A stretch of DNA of 57,050 bases from assembly GCF_007990715.1 (NCBI RefSeq), contig NZ_BJWY01000032.1, forward strand, positions 1-57,050, in the 5' to 3' direction. The position numbers and the translations under genes were made by a program. The notes below the pieces were generated by a model. That model was not told where the DNA came from and did no database searches. It saw nothing but the letters and a program-made list of their open reading frames with translations. This DNA is from Nocardia seriolae NBRC 15557. GTDB taxonomy: Bacteria > Actinomycetota > Actinomycetes > Mycobacteriales > Mycobacteriaceae. Positions 53,642 to 57,050 of this stretch are shown here, piece after piece. Within the stretch, counting starts at the first letter, position 1; each line of letters starts with the position of its first letter.

Positions 53642-54742
53642 ATGGGAGGAGAATCGGTTCGGCTGGACGGGAACACCCTGGTGCTTCCCGGTGGGGTGGG
53701 TGTGCGCTTCATTCGCACGCTGCGATTGCCCGAGGAGGGGACGCATCCGCTGCCGCCCGGGCTCGGCGAGTTCCCGGTGCGGCGGGTCGCGGATTACGCG
53801 GACTCGGTGCCGGAGGAGTGGGCGAAGCGCGGCGGCGTCATGCTGCCCATGTATCTGCGGGAGGCGATGTGGCTGTCGTTCTCCGCGCCCGAACCCGCGG
53901 CGCTGCAGATCGGTGTGGGCAAGGTGTGCGCGGTCTCCGGCAAGCCGTGGAGTGATCGGCTGGCCGCCGACCCGCAGAACTACGTGGTTCTGCCCAGGCA
54001 GCCGTGGCTGGACGGCATCAATTCCGGCAAGGGCATCATCCGCCAATTCGTGGCCGTGCCACTGGGTTTGGGCGCGACGGTGGAGGGTCAGGTGACCGGC
54101 GAGGAGACCCACGGCGGCATCCAGCTCCAGAACTTCGCCTTGAACGACACCGAACTCGCCCGCTGGCGCCGAGCCGAGGAGGCACGCCGCCGAGCCGACG
54201 CCGAACGCGTCCGTGCCATCACCACTTCAGCCCCGCTGCCCGCCTCACCCATGTCCTACAGCGCCCCTCACAGCATCCCCCTCGGCGCACCCCCACCCGC
54301 CCCCGGCAGCACTCCGCCGCGCCCGCAACCCGGCGCCGCGCCCCGTGCCCGCCGCAAGGCCAATGCCATGGGCCTCGGTGTGGGCGGCACCATGCGCCAG
54401 GAGATCTACAAAGACGACCGCCCCCTGCACGATTGGTCCCTGCACCCCTCCGGCCGCATCTTCGTCCACCTGGTGACCCCACCCGACTGGCACCACATCA
54501 CCGGCGAAGCCGCCCCGCCCTCCCCGGTCGACCGCAAGGCCTACACCGCCGCGGGCCTACCCTGGTTCGACTACTTCGATTCCGACGCAACCGATCTCGC
54601 CCCGGCGGACTCGCTCGCGACCGTGGCGCCGGTCGGCGACTGGCTGGGCGACGACCACGAACCCTGGGAGAACCCGACCCCCGGCCAGATCCACCACCTC
54701 GGCGACAAGCAGGGCAAACCGGTCGAAGACGGCGACTGGTAA
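53642..54742 (+). CDS. Conserved actinobacterial protein of unknown function
   Basis: A 366-residue soluble protein without signal or membrane segments. The N-terminal half (VRLDGNTLVLPGGVGVRFIRTLRLPEEGTHPLPPGLGEFPVRRV, KVCAVSGKPWSDRLAADPQNYVVLPRQPWLDGINSGKGIIRQFVAVPLGLGATVEGQVTGEE) recalls a widespread actinobacterial family whose function I cannot name. It is followed by an Arg-rich coiled segment (WRRAEEARRRADAERVRAI), a Pro-rich linker (about 200-240) and a C-terminal part (MRQEIYKDDRPLHDWSLHP) that is also conserved in the family. It starts at an ATG in a GC-rich, SD-poor context. Confidence 0.8.
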   Translation: MGGESVRLDGNTLVLPGGVGVRFIRTLRLPEEGTHPLPPGLGEFPVRRVADYADSVPEEWAKRGGVMLPMYLREAMWLSFSAPEPAALQIGVGKVCAVSGKPWSDRLAADPQNYVVLPRQPWLDGINSGKGIIRQFVAVPLGLGATVEGQVTGEETHGGIQLQNFALNDTELARWRRAEEARRRADAERVRAITTSAPLPASPMSYSAPHSIPLGAPPPAPGSTPPRPQPGAAPRARRKANAMGLGVGGTMRQEIYKDDRPLHDWSLHPSGRIFVHLVTPPDWHHITGEAAPPSPVDRKAYTAAGLPWFDYFDSDATDLAPADSLATVAPVGDWLGDDHEPWENPTPGQIHHLGDKQGKPVEDGDW

Positions 54743-55137
54743 CCCAGTCGCCCACCGCGAAAAGCGTTGTCATGGCGTGCCCGACCCCGGCAATCGGCGA
54801 CCGCCCCGCAGCGTTCTCTCGACTCCGGCCGCGAGCTCGTCGACAGGTCTCGCTCGGGCGTGGCAGCACGAGCCGGGGAACCGTCCCGACGACAGCCGAT
54901 TTCGCGCGGTGAGGTGGTTCGCGCGGTGAGGTGGTTTGCGCGGTGAGGTGGTTTGCGCGGTGAGGTGGTTTGCGCGGTGAGGTGGTTTGCGCGGTGAGGT
55001 GGTTTGCGCGGTGAGGTGGTTCGCGCGGTGAGATGGTTTGCGCGCTGGTGTGGTTCGCGGGCTGAGGTGGTTCGTAGGCTGCGCGGTTTCGCAGGCTGAT
55101 GTCGCTCTGCGGTCCGATGTCGTTGTCCGGCTCGACC
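54743..55137. other. Intergenic region with 17-bp array, no gene seen
   Basis: The first 160 bases are ordinary; from 54903 a tandem array (listed separately) fills most of the gap. Long proline-rich frames on the minus strand come from the array. Confidence 0.6.
54903..55072. repeat. About ten 17-bp tandem repeats
   Basis: The unit TGCGCGGTGAGGTGGTT (first base C or T) recurs head-to-tail from 54903. The first seven units are nearly identical. They degrade from 55022 (GAGATGG, then GCTGGTGTGG), with decayed copies to about 55106. No spacers. Confidence 0.93.
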
Positions 55138-55656
55138 TCAGCCGTCGGAGTTGTCCGAGGCCGGCCGGTCGGTGGTCGGGGCGGGGGTGACCGTGGTCTC
55201 CGGCGGCGGGGTCGTTGCCGGGGGTTCGGTTGTGGGGCGGGGGCGTTCGGTCGTGGTCGGCGGGCGCGTCGTGCTGGTCGGGCGCGACAGGGTGGTGCGA
55301 GTCGTCGCGCTCGGGTCGGCGGCCGGGTCGTCCGGGGTGGCCGTGATGGTGGAGATGGGGGCGCGGCGGGAGGGCTGGTCGGCGGCCACACGCCAGGTGG
55401 GGGAGGGCGGGATGACGATGGCGGGGGTGGTGGTTCCCTTGGTCGAAGTCGCCGGGGCCGCTTGCAGATCGGCGTTCAGGGGCGGGGGCGGGACGTAGGT
55501 GTCGTTGTGGCCGAGGCCGCAGGCACCAAGCAGGATGAGGCCGGCCGAGACCGCGCCGACGGCCGCGGCGGCACCCACCACGGGCTTGGGCAGGTGACGC
55601 AGCGGGGTGACCGCGCGCTCGTCGGCGCGGGCGTTGCTGCCGTCTATCGGTGGCAC
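55138..55656 (-). CDS. Small membrane-anchored or lipoprotein with Pro/Thr-rich tail
   Basis: A 172-residue protein. After a 25-residue cytoplasmic-looking start comes a hydrophobic segment ending LILLGAC (about 40-46), which fits a lipobox (L-G-A-C) or a plain membrane anchor. The remainder is a flexible Pro/Thr/Ala-rich region with many PTT and TPP motifs, typical of a surface-exposed actinobacterial tail. No enzyme domain. The 3' end lies next to the 17-bp array. Confidence 0.75.
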   Translation of the reverse strand: MPPIDGSNARADERAVTPLRHLPKPVVGAAAAVGAVSAGLILLGACGLGHNDTYVPPPPLNADLQAAPATSTKGTTTPAIVIPPSPTWRVAADQPSRRAPISTITATPDDPAADPSATTRTTLSRPTSTTRPPTTTERPRPTTEPPATTPPPETTVTPAPTTDRPASDNSDG

Positions 55657-55780
55657 TCCTGATTCGTGTCGAGTGGGCTCACCCTAACGGAGGCTGCGGG
55701 GTTGGGCCAGGCGGGTGGTCGGTTCGATAACGCGACGGCGCGGGCGATTCCGTAGGCCTCGAAAATATTTCAAACAGCCA

Positions 55781-55799
55781 TGATTCAGATATCGAATCA
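55781..55799. promoter_or_regulatory. Inverted repeat TGATTC / GAATCA in an AT-rich gap
   Basis: TGATTC (55781-55786) and GAATCA (55794-55799) are perfect arms around AGATATC. The gap 55657-55947 is AT-rich for this genome and lies between a minus-strand gene and a small plus-strand membrane protein gene. Confidence 0.4.
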
Positions 55800-55947
55800 G
55801 TAAACTCGGCGCGTTTTGCGTACGTGTCGTATGGACTTTCCGTTGCCGAGCCGTAATGTGTGTCCAAATTTACACGTGAGACGCTCGAAATTTGCCAAGG
55901 GACGCGCCGAAGAATCGCGAGACCCGGCGTGCGTCGTCGAGGAGTAG

Positions 55948-56220
55948 ATGATGGGTGCGTTTTCGACCTCTCCGCTGCGCGCTTCGATGCGCACTCCAGC
56001 CGAATCGGCGGGCACGGCCGAGCCCGCGGCCCCGGGGACACTGCGGATGTCGGCAATCCTGGCCCGCGTCGTCGCCTGGCTGATCTTCCTGGGCGGACTC
56101 ACCGGCGCGGTACTGGGCCTGGCGGGGCTACGCGTCGAAATCACTGTCGCGGGACTGATTCTCGCCTGCACCGCGGGCCTGGTTTTGCTGAAACTACGCG
56201 CCGACGCACACGCTGGCTAA
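55948..56220 (+). CDS. Small membrane protein, two hydrophobic segments
   Basis: A 90-residue protein (ATG 55948, or ATG 55951 next to it) with GAGGAG just upstream. Segments ILARVVAWLIFLGGLTGAVLGL (about 37-58) and VEITVAGLILACTAGLVLLK (about 63-82) would span the membrane twice, with a short cytoplasmic tail. I recognise no family. It is convergent with the HMG-CoA lyase-like gene, 16 bases apart. Confidence 0.75.
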   Translation: MMGAFSTSPLRASMRTPAESAGTAEPAAPGTLRMSAILARVVAWLIFLGGLTGAVLGLAGLRVEITVAGLILACTAGLVLLKLRADAHAG

Positions 56221-56236
56221 TATTCCGCGAATTTCT

Positions 56237-57043
56237 TTATTCGCGAATAACCCACGCAAATGCCTCGGCTTTGGACCGTGCTCCCTCGGCCGTGCGGGAA
56301 CGATTGGGTTCGCCTAGTTCCGGCAGCAAACTTTCGGAAAGCTTCACCATGTCCGACAATACCGGCGGTGTAAACCATTCCGGTCGGGTGGCGAACAACA
56401 GATCCTCACTCGAGGTGTTGCCCGAGGCCCCCGGCGCGAACGGGCAGCCGCCCAGTCCGCCGAGCGAACCGTCCACCACCGCCGCGCCCGCGTTCAGCGC
56501 CGCGAGCGAATTCGCCACGCCCAGCCCCCAGGTGTCGTGGCCGTGGAAGACGATGCGGCGCTCCGGAGTTCCCCACCGCCCGGTCGCGGCCACCGCGCCG
56601 ATCAGCGCGGCCACCTGACCCGGGTACGCCTGGCCCAGCGTGTCGGCGATGACGATGTCCGCCGACCCCTCGGCGCGCGCGTCGGCGGCGATGGCCAGCA
56701 CCAGCGCCGGATCCACCGGGCCGTCGAACGGGCAGGTGAAAGCCGTTGCCAGGCAGAGCTGAATGCGCCCGCCCGCCTCGGTCGCCAGGCGGACGGCCTC
56801 GGGCATGGCGGCCAGGCTGTCCTCGGTGGTGCGGCCGATATTGGCCTTGTTGTGCGCGTCCGACACCGAGAAGCAGTACTGAAAGTTGCGCACCCCCGCC
56901 TCGGCGGCCCGGGCCACGTGCCGCGGCGTCGCCACCCACACCCAGCAGCGTTCCAGCTCCTCCGGCGTGAGCCGGTCGACCAGGTCGAGGGTATTGGCCA
57001 TGGGCGGCACCAGATCCGGCCGCGCCATCGACCCGATCTCCAA
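56237..57043 (-). CDS. HMG-CoA lyase-like TIM-barrel protein, 5' end incomplete
   Basis: 268 residues. The sequence EIGSMARPDLVPPMANT, GVRNFQYCFSVSDAHNKANIGRT, LATAFTCPFDGPV, HGHDTWGLGVANSLAALNAGA and GLGGCPFAPGASGNTSSEDL fits hydroxymethylglutaryl-CoA lyase, including metal-ligand HGHD and catalytic Cys in GGCPFAPGA. The first about 40 residues of the family (start of the barrel with conserved Arg-Asp) are missing. A TTG at 57043 is the only in-frame start; TAA precedes it directly. Removal of one G at 57041-57042 would open the frame into the window edge as I-E-I-G-S. Probably the 3' part of a longer or frameshifted gene. Confidence 0.8.
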   Translation of the reverse strand: MEIGSMARPDLVPPMANTLDLVDRLTPEELERCWVWVATPRHVARAAEAGVRNFQYCFSVSDAHNKANIGRTTEDSLAAMPEAVRLATEAGGRIQLCLATAFTCPFDGPVDPALVLAIAADARAEGSADIVIADTLGQAYPGQVAALIGAVAATGRWGTPERRIVFHGHDTWGLGVANSLAALNAGAAVVDGSLGGLGGCPFAPGASGNTSSEDLLFATRPEWFTPPVLSDMVKLSESLLPELGEPNRSRTAEGARSKAEAFAWVIRE

Positions 57044-57050
57044 TTAGTAC

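Noticed and set aside
54903..55106. CRISPR array or origin iterons
   Set aside because: No spacers, no cas genes, and no replication initiator or AT-rich unwinding element nearby. A DNA-binding role is left open as a finding.
54498..55391. Proline/arginine/histidine-rich minus-strand frame over the 17-bp array
   Set aside because: It is produced by the tandem repeat and by antisense of the hypothetical gene; no signal, domain or ribosome site.

Overview
The window is high-GC DNA (roughly 68-70 % by eye) from a mycolic-acid actinomycete, most likely Nocardia or a close relative. Supporting features are a Kgd-type fused 2-oxoglutarate enzyme, a FadD15-type acyl-CoA ligase, a mymA-like monooxygenase cluster, a proX-proV-proW-proZ operon in the Mycobacterium tuberculosis order, paired FadE-type acyl-CoA dehydrogenases and many GTG/TTG starts. 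The order MFS pump - kgd - large RecB/DNA2-like protein - deaD recalls the M. tuberculosis kgd-deaD neighbourhood (from memory, not searched). I see no rRNA, tRNA, CRISPR or prophage.

Layout. 1-5.0 kb: the end of a toxin-antitoxin pair, a proXVWZ osmoprotectant importer on the minus strand, and a second ProX-like lipoprotein divergent from it. 5.1-6.5 kb: an AAA ATPase. 6.6-12.6 kb: a TetR repressor facing a Baeyer-Villiger-type monooxygenase / short-chain dehydrogenase / esterase operon across a 33-bp dyad, then FadD15; together these could oxidise, hydrolyse and CoA-activate lipids. 12.7-15.5 kb: two alpha/beta hydrolases and a CGNR zinc-finger regulator. 15.6-17.9 kb: a membrane-anchored molybdopterin oxidoreductase and a Uma2 protein. 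17.9-20.1 kb: a PadR-DHA2 efflux pair. 20.3-24.3 kb: a 41-codon ORF and kgd. 24.4-28.3 kb: a fused two-half ABC exporter broken by one extra G. 28.4-34.1 kb: glyoxalase-fold proteins, a decaying ABC-2 transporter, an AraC regulator and a glutathionyl-hydroquinone-reductase-like protein. 34.3-39.6 kb: a crotonase, a C-terminally truncated adenylation protein, a PtpB-like phosphatase, a TetR ligand domain without a DNA-binding head, and an alanine-racemase-fold enzyme. 39.6-43.6 kb: a giant RecB/DNA2-like protein whose catalytic motifs look lost, preceded by an 11 x 18-bp array. 44-49.4 kb: a lipase, a phosphoribosyltransferase, a nitrilase, deaD and a secreted protein. 49.5-50.9 kb: a tnpB-only IS200/IS605-type insertion. 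50.9-53.2 kb: an acyl-CoA dehydrogenase pair. 53.2-57.05 kb: hypothetical genes, two tandem-repeat arrays and a 5'-incomplete HMG-CoA-lyase-like gene.

Strongest unexplained signals. (1) A long hairpin element is found twice, at 34139-34260 and 45430-45590, both times in the same orientation directly 5' of a start codon, with a conserved stem and a purine-rich loop. (2) An 18-bp x 11 array spells MARLDA repeats on the minus strand, and its reading frame ends in TGATG on the start codon of the RecB/DNA2-like gene. (3) Several proteins keep their fold but seem to have lost catalytic motifs: the RecB/DNA2-like protein, the ABC-2 ATPase and the adenylation protein. (4) Three reading frames look interrupted: a +1 frameshift near 27185, an amber codon at 30153-30155 followed by 41 coding-like codons, and a possible +1 shift at 57041. 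(5) Several tandem arrays of unrelated sequence (17, 18, 19, 20, 23 and 24 bp periods) lie in or next to intergenic gaps.
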